Positions 24,449 to 33,334 of a DNA stretch of 64,000 bases are shown here, piece by piece. How positions within the stretch are numbered: position 1 is the first letter of the stretch; every line of letters begins with the position of its first letter. A program made the position numbers and the translations under genes. The DNA lies in the NCBI RefSeq assembly GCF_000412995.1, contig NZ_KE332512.1:2203959-2267958 (forward strand), written 5' to 3'. The DNA is from Treponema vincentii F0403. GTDB lineage: Bacteria > Spirochaetota > Spirochaetia > Treponematales > Treponemataceae. The notes under the pieces were generated by a model. The model searched no databases and was not told the DNA's origin. It saw only the letters and a program-made list of their open reading frames with translations.

Positions 24449-25726
24449 TTATACTCTTTTTTTGATGACGTCAAAACCGCAGTAGGGTACCAGTGCATCA
24501 GGGATTTTAATGCTGCCGTCTTTTTGCTGATAATTTTCGATAATAGCGACAAGGGCACGGGACACGGCGATGGCGGTGCCGTTCAGCATGTGTACGTACT
24601 TATTCTTACCGTCGTCGTCTTTAAACCGTACATTAAGGCGGCGTGCCTGATAGTCGGTGCAGTTGGAGGTAGAGGTAACTTCTCCCCATTCTCCGCCGTT
24701 GCGTCCGGGCATCCATGCTTCCAAGTCCCACTTACGGTAGGCGGGAGCGCCGAGGTCTCCTGTACAGGTATCGACGACACGGAAAGCAATTCCTAAGCCG
24801 CTAAAGATTTCTTCTTCGATAAGGCGGAGTTTCTCGTGGATTGCATCGGATTCTTCCGGTGTGCAGTATACGAACATCTCCAACTTGGTAAATTGGTGCA
24901 CACGGTACAATCCCTTGGAGAATTGCCCCGCCGCTCCAGCCTCACGCCGGAAACAGTGCGAAAGCCCGCAGTACATCAGCGGAAGCTTTGCTTTTTCGAG
25001 TATTTCATCCGAATGATAGCCGCCGAGCGTAATTTCTGCCGTTGCGACAAGGCAGGTGCCTTCATCCTCGATTGTATAGACGTTTGATTCGCTTCCGCGC
25101 GGATTAAAACCGATACCGCGGAGAATTTCTTCTTTTGCAACATCAGGGGTAATAAACGGGGTAAAGCCGTGCTTGCGTAAGATATTCAGCCCGTAGAGCA
25201 CCAAAGCCTGCTCCAAAAACACTGCTTCGTTTTTAAGATAGTAAAATTTTACACCGGCAACCTTTGTTGCAGCATCAAAGTCGATTAAGTCGAGTTCTTC
25301 TCCGAGCTGTACGTGATCTTTCGGCTCAAAATCGAACTGCGGAACCGTACCGACCCGCTTTACTTCGCAGTTGTCCTTATCTTCCTTGCCGATCGGTGCA
25401 TCGGGATGCGCCATATTCGGGATCTGCATCATCGCCGCATCGAGTGCCGCTTCTTTTTCTTTTAAAGCTGTTTCGGCAGCCGCGATTTCGGCTTTAATTG
25501 CCTTGCCCGTTTCGATAAGCGCGGTGCGTTCTGCCGCATCTTTCGCTTTTTTCATTGCAAGGGAGTTTTCGTTCCGCTTTGCCTGAAGTCCCTGCAGGGC
25601 AGTTACCATCTCCGTCCGTTCATCAAAGAGGCGGACGGCAGCCTCTGCATCGGCATGCATAGCACGGTTAATAATATTTCGTTTAACCGCTTCCAAATTA
25701 TTTTTGATAAATCGATAGTCAAGCAT
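24449..25726 (-). CDS. serS: serine--tRNA ligase
   Basis: Class II aminoacyl-tRNA synthetase charging tRNA-Ser. N-terminal MLDYRFIKNNLEAVKRNI and a long antiparallel coiled-coil arm (about residues 30-100) come before the catalytic core. Motif 2 reads CFRREAGAAGQFSKGLYRVHQF, motif 3 GTAIAVSRALVAIIENYQ, and the C-terminus ends IPDALVPYCGFDVI, all typical. About 425 residues. The frame also opens at 25738 (TTG), but ATG at 25726 has gagga five to six bases ahead and matches the conserved N-terminus. Followed by the foldback element at 24169-24402. Confidence 0.96.
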   Translation of the reverse strand: MLDYRFIKNNLEAVKRNIINRAMHADAEAAVRLFDERTEMVTALQGLQAKRNENSLAMKKAKDAAERTALIETGKAIKAEIAAAETALKEKEAALDAAMMQIPNMAHPDAPIGKEDKDNCEVKRVGTVPQFDFEPKDHVQLGEELDLIDFDAATKVAGVKFYYLKNEAVFLEQALVLYGLNILRKHGFTPFITPDVAKEEILRGIGFNPRGSESNVYTIEDEGTCLVATAEITLGGYHSDEILEKAKLPLMYCGLSHCFRREAGAAGQFSKGLYRVHQFTKLEMFVYCTPEESDAIHEKLRLIEEEIFSGLGIAFRVVDTCTGDLGAPAYRKWDLEAWMPGRNGGEWGEVTSTSNCTDYQARRLNVRFKDDDGKNKYVHMLNGTAIAVSRALVAIIENYQQKDGSIKIPDALVPYCGFDVIKKRV

Positions 25727-25740
25727 AATATTCCTCAAAA

Positions 25741-25950
25741 TTCAACAGTTGAACAAAATATGAATTTTGGAAACTGTTGAATTAGTGCGCGAAAAGCGCA
25801 CATGTCTAATAAGCGATGTTTCGGCTCCGCCGAAACTCGACGGATAACAAGACCGCCATGGATGGCGGTTACTATAGCAGAAGCGATATTTTGCCGTGGC
25901 AAAATTCGCCATCAAGCAATATACAAGGAGGTATATTGCTTGATGATGGC
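25741..25950. repeat. array of six short palindromes upstream of pflB
   Basis: Palindromes in order: ttcaacagtt arms 25741-25781; 25785-25801 (GTGCGC/GCGCAC); 25818-25836 (gtttcggc arms, loop tcc); 25852-25869 (ACCGCCAT gg ATGGCGGT); 25888-25905 (attttgcc arms); 25908-25950 (14-bp stem atcaagcaatatac). Same style as those at 28.5, 30.2, 31.6 and 38.2 kb. Confidence 0.75.
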
Positions 25951-26025
25951 TGCCGAAGTTATTCCGTATTGTATGAAGTTATTGAGCTTTATGCAAGCGT
26001 TTTGTTACTTTTCAATGCAAAGTGC

Positions 26026-26054
26026 TTGCGTTAATATATTTTTTTCTCTATTAT
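26026..26054 (+). promoter_or_regulatory. candidate pflB promoter
   Basis: TTGCGT, 17-nt spacer, TATTAT; 47 nt ahead of the pflB ATG. Moderate match only. Confidence 0.45.
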
Positions 26055-26100
26055 GTCAGCTCCCTGCAACAAGGGAAATTACAATATAAGGAGTTACACC

Positions 26101-28341
26101 ATGAATAAATGGTCTGACTATTTTTCTACGTTTAAGGGTGAATATTGGCGCACCGGCATTGACGTACGCGATTTCATCCAAAATAACTATACACCCTATA
26201 CGGGAGACGACAGCTTTTTGGCCTCTGCTACGGAAAGAACCGTCCGTATTTGGAATAAACTTACCGAACTGTTTAAAGAGGAGACCAAAAGAGGAGTATA
26301 CGAAGCGGAAACAAAAAAGCCTCAGGGTATCGATGCCTATGGAGCGGGATATATCTCTAAGGATGATGAGGTTATTGTGGGGCTTCAAACGGATGCGCCC
26401 TTAAAGCGCGGTATCTATGTCAAAGGCGGTTTGCACGTAGTAGAAAACGCACTGAAAGCTTACGGCTATGAACTTGACCCGCTCACCAGGGAAATTTTTA
26501 CCAAGTACCGCAAAACTCATAACGACGGGGTTTTCTCGGTGTATACAAAGGAAATGCGTGCCGCACGGAAATCGGGTATTATTACCGGGCTGCCCGATGC
26601 TTATGGACGCGGGCGGATTATCGGCGACTACCGCCGGGTTGCCCTGTATGGTGTCGATAATCTGATTCAGGAACGGAGAGAAGCGTTCGAGCAGCTTGAT
26701 GTGAGTGAGCTGACCGAATCCGATATCCGCTACCGTGAAGAAATCAGCGAGCAGATTAAAGCCCTCGAAGCTTTTATCCGTATGTGCGAAAGCTACGGGT
26801 TCGATGTAAAACGTCCCGCCGAAAATGCACGCGAGGCTGTACAGTGGGTCTATTTTGCCTTCCTTGCCGCTACAAAAGACCAAGACGGAGCAGCCATGTC
26901 CATCGGACGGACGTCTACGTTCTTGGATATATTTATTGAGCGGGACATTGCGGAAGGCAAGCTGACCGAAGCCGAGGCGCAAGAGCTGATCGATCAGTTT
27001 ATTATCAAACTACGCATTATCCGCTTTCTCCGCACTCCCGAATATAATGAACTGTTCTCCGGCGATCCTACATGGGTTACCGAAGCACTCGGAGGTATGG
27101 GCGTTGACGGCCGTCCGCTCGTTACCAAGACCTCTTTCCGCTACCTGCATACCCTGTATAACCTCGGACCGGCTCCGGAACCGAATATGACCGTATTGTG
27201 GTCTAATCATGCGCCGGAAAACTGGAATAAATTCTGTGCAAAGGTTTCTATTCAAACTTCTTCCATTCAGTATGAAAATGATGATCTGATGCGTCCCGAA
27301 TTTGGGGATGACTACGGTATTGCTTGCTGTGTTTCTCCGATGAAGATCGGTAAGCAGATGCAGCTGTTCGGCGCCCGTGCCAACTTACCTAAGTGTTTGC
27401 TATATGCCATCAACGGCGGGCGCGACGAAAAGTCCGGCGCTCAGGTTGCCCCGATGTTCAGCCCGATTACCTCGGAGTATCTGGACTATGACGAGGTAAT
27501 GGCACGGTTTGAGCAGATGATGAAGTGGCTGGCCGGTGTGTATATGAATGCGCTGAAAATTATTCACTATATGCACGACAAGTATTCGTATGAGGCATTT
27601 GAGCTTGCCTTGCACGATGCCGATGTAGAACGCATCCAAGCAACCGGTATTGCCGGTCTTGCCATCGTTGCAGATTCGCTGGCGGCAATCCGCGACACAA
27701 AGGTAAAGGTAATCCGTAATGCTGAAGGGCTTGCGGTTGATTTTGAACGCAAAGGCGAATATATTCCCTACGGTAACGATAACGACGCAACCGATCAGCT
27801 TGCCGTTATGGTTGCACGCAAGTTTATGAACTACCTGCGCCGCCACGAAACCTACCGCCATGCAAAGGCAACCCAATCGGTACTGACCATCACCTCGAAT
27901 GTTGTATATGGAAAGAAAACCGGCGCAACTCCGTGCGGCCGCTGCGCGTATGAGCCGTTCTCTCCGGGTGCAAACCCCATGAACGGACGCGACACAAACG
28001 GCGCAATTGCATCCCTTTCCTCGGTTGCCAAGCTGCCGTTTGAAGATATCGGCGACGGTATTTCATACACCTTTGCAATAGCGCCGAATGCACTGGGCAA
28101 AGAAACGAATAACCGTGTAGACAATCTGACCTATTTGTTGAAAGGATATTTTACCCCGGACGGCGGTCAGCACTTGAACGTCAACGTATTTGACCGTGCC
28201 TTATTGGAAGATGCGATGGAAAATCCCGAAAAGTATCCACAGCTGACCATCCGCGTATCCGGTTATGCGGTAAACTTTGTAAAGCTTACCAGAGAGCAGC
28301 AGCTGGATGTGCTGTCGCGTACCATTAACCAGTCCTTTTGA
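26101..28341 (+). CDS. pflB: formate C-acetyltransferase (pyruvate formate-lyase)
   Basis: Glycyl-radical enzyme splitting pyruvate plus CoA into acetyl-CoA and formate, central to anaerobic energy metabolism. The active-site Cys pair is in [14 protein letters not shown] and the radical Gly in [13 protein letters not shown] near the C-terminus. About 746 residues, normal. The frame is open from 26053, but ATG at 26101 has aaggag and begins [16 protein letters not shown] as in other PflB proteins. The last codons (S-F-stop) lie inside a 124-bp repeat element starting at 28334. The activase gene is 0.5 kb downstream, separated by palindromes; acetate kinase is nearby. Confidence 0.97.
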   Translation: MNKWSDYFSTFKGEYWRTGIDVRDFIQNNYTPYTGDDSFLASATERTVRIWNKLTELFKEETKRGVYEAETKKPQGIDAYGAGYISKDDEVIVGLQTDAPLKRGIYVKGGLHVVENALKAYGYELDPLTREIFTKYRKTHNDGVFSVYTKEMRAARKSGIITGLPDAYGRGRIIGDYRRVALYGVDNLIQERREAFEQLDVSELTESDIRYREEISEQIKALEAFIRMCESYGFDVKRPAENAREAVQWVYFAFLAATKDQDGAAMSIGRTSTFLDIFIERDIAEGKLTEAEAQELIDQFIIKLRIIRFLRTPEYNELFSGDPTWVTEALGGMGVDGRPLVTKTSFRYLHTLYNLGPAPEPNMTVLWSNHAPENWNKFCAKVSIQTSSIQYENDDLMRPEFGDDYGIACCVSPMKIGKQMQLFGARANLPKCLLYAINGGRDEKSGAQVAPMFSPITSEYLDYDEVMARFEQMMKWLAGVYMNALKIIHYMHDKYSYEAFELALHDADVERIQATGIAGLAIVADSLAAIRDTKVKVIRNAEGLAVDFERKGEYIPYGNDNDATDQLAVMVARKFMNYLRRHETYRHAKATQSVLTITSNVVYGKKTGATPCGRCAYEPFSPGANPMNGRDTNGAIASLSSVAKLPFEDIGDGISYTFAIAPNALGKETNNRVDNLTYLLKGYFTPDGGQHLNVNVFDRALLEDAMENPEKYPQLTIRVSGYAVNFVKLTREQQLDVLSRTINQSF

Positions 28342-28457
28342 AATATACGACGCATCTACGGCGTCATACGGTAAAAAAGTGTCCTCAACGTATCAAAGAT
28401 ACGCCTGCGGTACTTTTTTACCGTATTCCTTGTATCTGCATCGTCTATTTCAACAGG
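28334..28457 (+). repeat. 124-bp inverted-repeat element, copy 1
   Basis: Ends ccttttgaaata and tatttcaacagg are inverted; the centre has hairpin CGTATC aaa GATACG and flanking arms ggtaaaaaagt / acttttttacc. It shares the last bases of pflB (tccttttga). Copies 2 (38286-38409) and 3 (62962-63088) are similar. Confidence 0.8.
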
Positions 28458-28811
28458 CTTACGGAAAGGGGGATCTACTCCCCCTATTTCCAAAAGGCTT
28501 ACGGCTGGGGGTATCTGCGTTGCTTCTGAAAATGTTTAGCGTATCAGAAGCGGCACGGATGCCGCTGGTTCCCTGCAGCAGCGAGATTTGGGCTATGCAC
28601 AAATCTCGTCGTTGAACAGTGTACACGGACGTACACTGTTCAACAGCGCCACGGATGTCGGTGGTTCTCGACAGAAGCGAGTTCGCACTGCGAACTCGTC
28701 GTTGAACAGTGTACAGGGACGTACACTGTTCAACAGTCTATTTCAAAAGGCTTACGGCGAGGGCATTTTCAAAAGGCTGACGGAAATGGTATTTTCAAAA
28801 GGTTGACGAAA
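28447..28811 (+). repeat. palindrome array and TTTCAAAAGGCTTACGG repeats between pflB and pflA
   Basis: No gene in this 350-bp stretch. Palindromes: 28549-28566 (agcggca cgga tgccgct), 28582-28608 (cgagatttg arms), a 34-bp unit at 28611-28644 repeated at 28701-28734 (14-bp stem gttgaacagtgtac), 28678-28698 (cgagttcgc arms). The unit tttcaaaaggcttacgg or close variants occurs near 28448, 28490, 28741, 28771 and 28793; the last supplies the aaaagg in front of pflA. Confidence 0.75.
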
Positions 28812-29549
28812 ATGGCATATATTCATTCGTATGAAACATTTGGAACGGTGGATGGGCCGGGGTTGCGGTTTGTTGTATTTCTGCAAGGGTGTCCGCTGCG
28901 GTGTCAGTATTGTCATAACTGCGACACATGGGAACGGAAGGATGCGCGTATTATAGATACTGCTGCACAGACTTTTGAGCGGATACGGCGGTATAAGCAC
29001 TACTACCTGTTTGCCGGAGGGGTTACGGTAACCGGCGGGGAACCGCTGGGGCAGCCCGAATATGTTAAAAATCTTTTTGAACTGTGTAAACAGGAATCCC
29101 TGCATACTGCCGTTGATACATCCGGCTATTTTCTAAACGATAAGGTAAAGGCGGCACTGAACTACACCGATCTTGTTTTACTCGATATAAAATCGATTGA
29201 CGAACAGCAGCACCTAGAGTTGACCGGTGCGCCGCTTTCCCGTGTGTTAGCATTTTTAGACTATCTGGTTTCGATCAACAAGCCGGTTTGGCTGCGCCAT
29301 GTCATTGTGCCGGGTATTACCTATAATACGGAATTACTGGCAAAACTTGCAGACTTTATTAAGCCGCTGCCGAATGTAGAGAAAGTTGACCTTCTTGCCT
29401 ATCATACCCTCGGTGTGTTTAAGTGGAAAGAGCTCGGCAAAATTTATCCCCTCGAAGGAGTACCGCCGCTTTCGCCTGAAGAATATGCCGTTGCAAAGCA
29501 GATATTCCTTGACCGCGGCTTACCGCTTACGTCAGGCAGCTCGGGATAA
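28812..29549 (+). CDS. pflA: pyruvate formate-lyase activating enzyme
   Basis: Radical SAM enzyme that installs the glycyl radical on PflB. The cluster motif CPLRCQYCHNC (C-x3-C-x2-C) is near residue 30; GGVTVTGGEPLGQPEY binds SAM/substrate; VDTSGYF, LDIKSID, WLRHVIVPGITYN and LLAYHTLGVFKW complete the family set. About 245 residues, as in E. coli. Start placed at the ATG giving MAYIHSYETFGTVDGPG; the TTG at 28803 is an alternative. Its only purine-rich ribosome site comes from the upstream repeat unit. Likely transcribed with pflB through the palindromic spacer, though the spacer hairpins may uncouple them. Confidence 0.96.
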   Translation: MAYIHSYETFGTVDGPGLRFVVFLQGCPLRCQYCHNCDTWERKDARIIDTAAQTFERIRRYKHYYLFAGGVTVTGGEPLGQPEYVKNLFELCKQESLHTAVDTSGYFLNDKVKAALNYTDLVLLDIKSIDEQQHLELTGAPLSRVLAFLDYLVSINKPVWLRHVIVPGITYNTELLAKLADFIKPLPNVEKVDLLAYHTLGVFKWKELGKIYPLEGVPPLSPEEYAVAKQIFLDRGLPLTSGSSG

Positions 29550-29584
29550 ACAGCCCGTACGACGGGATAGAGCAGCGTTTCCGA

Positions 29585-30133
29585 TCATTTATACTGCGGA
29601 TTTTTTTCGTAAAAGTCTGCTGGCAGGATGTCCATCATAATGATGTTGTGATACTCCATGTTTCTGATTAACCCGTCGCGGATTTCGCCGATTTTTTTGA
29701 AGCCGACTTTTTCGTAGCAGGCAATAGCCCGCTGATTAAAGTCATAGACTCGTAACAGAATAGTATGCAGGTTGAGCTTTTTGAAAGCATAATCCAGCAG
29801 CAGCGATAGGGCTTCTTGCCCGTATCCCTTATCCCAATAGCTCTTATCACCGATAAAGATGCCGATTTCTGTTGTCCGATGGAGATGATCGATATCTTTA
29901 AAGCCTATATTGCCGATTAATTGATCGGTTTTAATGTCGATGATGCCATAATTGTGAGCTTGCGCAAGTGTTTTTAGGAATTCTCTTTCGCTGTCGACGG
30001 TAACAACCGATGTCATCAATGTTAGATTTTCGAGAACTTCCATATCGTTCAGCCAAACGGCATACTGTTCGGCATCTTCAAGATTGAGCGGCGAAAGGTA
30101 GCATTTTGTTCCTATTAGTTTCTTTATGTACAT
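29585..30133 (-). CDS. GNAT-family N-acetyltransferase (RimJ/RimL type)
   Basis: A 182-residue acetyl-CoA-dependent transferase. Acetyl-CoA loop region GDKSYWDKGYGQEALSLLLDYAF (about 93-115) holds the Q/R-x-x-G-x-G/A pattern as KGYGQEA; N-terminal LIGTKCYLSPLNLEDAEQYAVWLND and C-terminal YDFNQRAIACYEKVGFKKIGEIRDG are typical of the RimL-like group that acetylates protein N-termini, or of spermidine and antibiotic-type variants. Substrate cannot be read. It is convergent with pflA (36 bp apart) and is flanked on its upstream side by palindromic repeats. No clear ribosome site except gaggagatac. Confidence 0.92.
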   Translation of the reverse strand: MYIKKLIGTKCYLSPLNLEDAEQYAVWLNDMEVLENLTLMTSVVTVDSEREFLKTLAQAHNYGIIDIKTDQLIGNIGFKDIDHLHRTTEIGIFIGDKSYWDKGYGQEALSLLLDYAFKKLNLHTILLRVYDFNQRAIACYEKVGFKKIGEIRDGLIRNMEYHNIIMMDILPADFYEKNPQYK

Positions 30134-30153
30134 ATATTAGTATCTCCTCATAC

Positions 30154-30405
30154 TTTTGCAAATATACGGCGCATCTACTGCGTTGTCGCAACGCCAAAAG
30201 TGTACATCCTTGTACACTTTTGGCTGCGAGTTTCGGACGGAGCCGAAACATCGCTTCTGTGTAATACGAGCGGCATCCATGCCGCTACTGAAATTCTCAA
30301 CGTATCAGAAGCGGCACGGATGCCGCTCGTTCCAAGCAGAAACAAGATTGCTTGCAAACTTGTAGCCCAAAAATGTGCGCGGATGTACATTTTTGGGCGA
30401 GGATG
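30154..30405. repeat. palindrome cluster upstream of the acetyltransferase gene
   Basis: Begins with half of the 124-bp element (ttttgcaaatatacggcgcatctac without the partner). Palindromes: 30182-30192, 30194-30223 (13-bp stem ccaaaagtgtaca, loop tcct), 30230-30249 (gtttcgg arms), 30269-30286 (agcggcat cc atgccgct), 30310-30327 (agcggca cgga tgccgct, identical to 28549-28566), 30366-30397 (cccaaaaatgt arms). 30343-30405 is one arm of a 63-bp direct repeat, see 31624-31686. Confidence 0.75.
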
Positions 30406-30464
30406 GCGGTGAAATAAAACAAAAGCGATGTTTTGGCGACCATGTTTAAGAAAGTGCCACCGTT

Positions 30465-31355
30465 TTACAACCGTGTTATTTCTTCTGTAGTAAGACCGGT
30501 CATTTTTTCAATAAACGTAATTTCACAATTTGCCTGCTTCATCAACCGTGCCGTTTCGAGCGCTTTTTGGTGGGAACCTTCGGCAAACCCAAGGGATTTT
30601 CCTTGTTCAATGCCGTTTACAAAGGCTATTTTTCCTGCTTCTTCTCTTTGTACGGCAATATCGGTAGCGTAATCATATTCAGCTATTAACATGTTTATAA
30701 CCTCCCGTGATTTTCTTTGTAGGTATTCTCTCAGTATATTGTTTTTGATGCATTCTTTAATAGCATTCTCGAAACCATGCTCTTTATCAACTGCAATATG
30801 CCGACGCACTGCATCCACAAACAGGCTGTATTGTTCAAGCGGTTCACAACTCTTTAATATGTGACTATCCTTATCATAATAGATATTTATCAGTTTTACA
30901 ACAAGTTCAAGATTTACCGTTTCAGATTGCATAATAAAAGAATCCGAAAGCTTTAGTATTTGTTTGGCAGGAAGTTTTTCTACTCCATTATAAAAAACAT
31001 AAAATGCCGGTATCGGGATTTTTTTAAGAGTTCGTGAGTAGCGGTTACGGGGATTTTGGATATGCTCATACAACCGTGTAACATATTCAAGACATCGTAA
31101 TGGCATATTCGGATTTACGGTTGACTGATGTTCTGCAAGTACGATAATTTTATTATCAACGAGATATGATACATCATTAGCGAATGACATATACATTGTT
31201 TGTTTCAGTCTTATATTTTTCAATATAGATGTAGAGTGATAGTTTGTAGCATAAAGAGCATTATATAATGCTAAAAAGTTCTTTTTTGCATTTCTGTCTT
31301 CACCAAAAAGATCGGCAAAGACAGAATCCTTGTAACGGCGATTATGTCTTTTCAT
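30465..31355 (-). CDS. Rpn family recombination-promoting nuclease (PD-(D/E)XK)
   Basis: A 296-residue protein of the Rpn/YhgA group (older name: putative transposase PF04754), with a PD-(D/E)XK nuclease core shown in E. coli to promote RecA-independent recombination. N-terminal YKDSVFADLFGEDRNAKKNFLALYNALY, then SYLVDNKIIVLAEHQSTVNPNMPLRCLEYV with Asp and E-x-Q motif of the catalytic centre, YVTRLYEHI and the C-terminal helical tail GKSLGFAEGSHQKALETARLMKQ. Full length. Flanked by a 63-bp direct repeat on both sides and by hairpins, so it may travel with or act on palindromic repeats; this is speculation. Confidence 0.85.
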   Translation of the reverse strand: MKRHNRRYKDSVFADLFGEDRNAKKNFLALYNALYATNYHSTSILKNIRLKQTMYMSFANDVSYLVDNKIIVLAEHQSTVNPNMPLRCLEYVTRLYEHIQNPRNRYSRTLKKIPIPAFYVFYNGVEKLPAKQILKLSDSFIMQSETVNLELVVKLINIYYDKDSHILKSCEPLEQYSLFVDAVRRHIAVDKEHGFENAIKECIKNNILREYLQRKSREVINMLIAEYDYATDIAVQREEAGKIAFVNGIEQGKSLGFAEGSHQKALETARLMKQANCEITFIEKMTGLTTEEITRL

Positions 31356-31695
31356 AGTAATTTACCTCCGTAAATATATACCTTATATATATCACCGAAG
31401 GCAAAATGGCTAAAGAAATCAGGGGAAGACTTTTCTTTTTTTTCGATAAAAAGAAAAGTCTTCCCCTGCGACCCCATCTAAAGAAAAACGGCGACTTAGG
31501 GTTCTACCCTAAGAACCCGCCTTGGTTCCAAAGCATAGTTCCAAAAATAAAAGCTAAAAAGCAATGATTTTCATACTAACTCGTTTCAGTACCGCCAAGG
31601 ACGGCGGTGGTTCCATTCAGTAGCAAGATTGCTTGCAAACTTGTAGCCCAAAAATGTGCACGGATGTACATTTTTGGGCGAGGATGTCCGTTTTT
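31356..31695. other. intergenic region between rpn and ackA with very strong hairpin
   Basis: 31420-31468 is a 21-bp perfect inverted repeat (arms caggggaagactttt...) with 7-nt loop tttcgat. 31499-31518 carries GGGTTCT/AGAACCC. 31591-31608 (ACCGCC/GGCGGT) and 31647-31678 (cccaaaaatgt arms) are members of the palindrome family; the last also lies just past the ackA stop. 31624-31686 is a 63-bp direct repeat of 30343-30405 with one mismatch. No gene seen. Confidence 0.7.
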
Positions 31696-33045
31696 TTACC
31701 GTGTGCCGGGGATCTTTACGACGATGCTTGCAAGTTCGGGTTTCTTTTCCAAGTCTTTCTTTAAGCCCTCTGCCCGTGCTTTGTTGACATAGTTGGGGGA
31801 CTGGAACGAATAGGTGAACTTGGTGTGCACGTCATAGGTGCCCTTCATCAGCGCGTATGCGTCTTCCGTCATAACGAGTTCTTCGTCGGTGGGGATAACG
31901 AATATCTTTACCGGCGAGTCATCAGCGCTGATGCAGGTTTCCGCGTTGCGGGTGCGGGCAAGTGCATTCTTTTTAGGATCGATTTTAATGCCGAGGTGCG
32001 TTAAACCTTCGCAGACAGCGAGCCGGGTGTCAAAGCCGAATTCACCGACACCGGCGGTAAAGACGATTGCATCCGGTTTTTGGCCGAGCGCAGCGATATA
32101 AGCGCCGAAGTATTTTTGCAAGCGGTACACTTCCATATTAAAGGCAAGCCGAGCCCGTTTATCGCCTTCGCCCATTGCCTTTGAAACATCGCGGCGGTCA
32201 ACGTATTGTCCCGTAACGCCGAGTAAGCCCGATTTCTTGTTCAAAGCGGTGTCCATTTCCGCCGGCGTCATGCCGGTTTTCCGCATAATATAGAAAGGAA
32301 GCGCCGGATCGCAGTCGCCGGAGCGGGTACCCATAACCAAACCTTCCAAGGGGGTAAGCCCCATCGAGGTATCGAAGCACTTGCCCTGTTTAACACAGCA
32401 CATCGAAGCGCCGTTTCCGATATGAGCAATGATGATATTGGTGTCTTCCGGTTTTTTTCCGAGGATGACGGCGGCTCGTTTTGCAGTGTACAAGAAGCTG
32501 GTTCCGTGGAAGCCGTAGCGGCGGGCAGAGTATTTTTCGTACCATTCGTGAGGAATAGCGTACATAAAGCTGGTTTCGGGCATTGTCTGGTGCCATGCCG
32601 TGTCGATAATCGCACAATGCGGAACGTTCGGCAGCACCTTTTGGGCAGCCTCAATACCCATAATGTTGGCAGGGTTATGCAGCGGCCCTAAGTCCTGCAC
32701 TTCGCGGAACGTGTTAAGAATTTCGGGGGTTACGATAACCGATTTGATAAACTTATCCCCGCCGTGAGTTACGCGGTGTCCGACTGCCTTGATAACGTTC
32801 ATGTCGGTGATAACGCCTACGGACGGATCGGTCAATGTTTTAATGATAAGCTCAACCGCATGAGTGTGAGATGGACAGGGACTTTCCAGTACATACTTGT
32901 CCTTCCCTTTTGCCTCGTGGGTAATAACACTGCCGGGCTGCGTTACCCGCTCTACAACACCTGATGCAAGGACGCTGTGATTGTCCCAATCATACACCTG
33001 ATACTTTACCGAAGAACTGCCGCAGTTCAATGTCAAAATAACCAT
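31696..33045 (-). CDS. ackA: acetate kinase
   Basis: Phosphorylates ADP from acetyl phosphate, the ATP-yielding step of acetate fermentation; uses acetyl-CoA formed by Pfl after conversion by Pta. Motifs: [75 protein letters not shown]. Length 449 exceeds the usual 400, with a 45-residue C-terminal tail (after [11 protein letters not shown]) that includes [17 protein letters not shown]; similar tails are known to me only vaguely. Start ATG has aggag. Pta is not nearby. Confidence 0.96.
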   Translation of the reverse strand: MVILTLNCGSSSVKYQVYDWDNHSVLASGVVERVTQPGSVITHEAKGKDKYVLESPCPSHTHAVELIIKTLTDPSVGVITDMNVIKAVGHRVTHGGDKFIKSVIVTPEILNTFREVQDLGPLHNPANIMGIEAAQKVLPNVPHCAIIDTAWHQTMPETSFMYAIPHEWYEKYSARRYGFHGTSFLYTAKRAAVILGKKPEDTNIIIAHIGNGASMCCVKQGKCFDTSMGLTPLEGLVMGTRSGDCDPALPFYIMRKTGMTPAEMDTALNKKSGLLGVTGQYVDRRDVSKAMGEGDKRARLAFNMEVYRLQKYFGAYIAALGQKPDAIVFTAGVGEFGFDTRLAVCEGLTHLGIKIDPKKNALARTRNAETCISADDSPVKIFVIPTDEELVMTEDAYALMKGTYDVHTKFTYSFQSPNYVNKARAEGLKKDLEKKPELASIVVKIPGTR

Positions 33046-33071
33046 GAAAAACTCCTATTTATTAATACTCG

Positions 33072-33106
33072 GCGGTTCTAAGAACTCGGTTAGCTTTTAG
33101 AGCCGC
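33072..33106 (-). promoter_or_regulatory. hairpin in ackA leader
   Basis: Arms gcggttctaag / ttttagagccgc in the mRNA leader, about 27 nt before ackA. Possible mRNA stabiliser or attenuator; no U-run. Confidence 0.4.
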
Positions 33107-33167
33107 TTTACTATAGAATACCGGCGGAGCTTCGCTTTTAGGCGATCGCCAGCATCCTTGAGGTTTC

Positions 33168-33196
33168 AGTATATAGCGAAATCGGGGAAATGTCAA
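33168..33196 (-). promoter_or_regulatory. ackA promoter
   Basis: Minus-strand TTGACA (33191-33196), 17-nt spacer, TATACT (33168-33173). Near-consensus; leader of about 115 nt to the ackA ATG. Confidence 0.8.
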
Positions 33197-33260
33197 AAAC
33201 TCACGTTGGTTGGGACGGAGGCATCAGATGCTTTTTGAAGAATACATTTCTCTTTTTGTT

Positions 33261-33299
33261 AAAAAAAATGCGTGAAATTCTTTTGAAATTTCACGCATT
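33261..33299 (-). terminator. rho-independent terminator of pnr operon
   Basis: Perfect 13-bp stem AATGCGTGAAATT / AATTTCACGCATT followed on the minus strand by eight U residues; 36 nt beyond the last permease stop. Confidence 0.9.
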
Positions 33300-33334
33300 C
33301 AATTGAGATTTTTAGGAACTCCCTATAGGATTTT

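Noticed and set aside
26053-26100. Longer pflB start ([15 protein letters not shown])
   Set aside because: The ATG at 26101 has a good ribosome site and matches the PflB N-terminus; upstream residues look non-coding.
28611-28734. 34-bp unit repeated at 28611 and 28701, possible CRISPR
   Set aside because: Only two copies, each palindromic itself, no regular spacer array and no cas genes.
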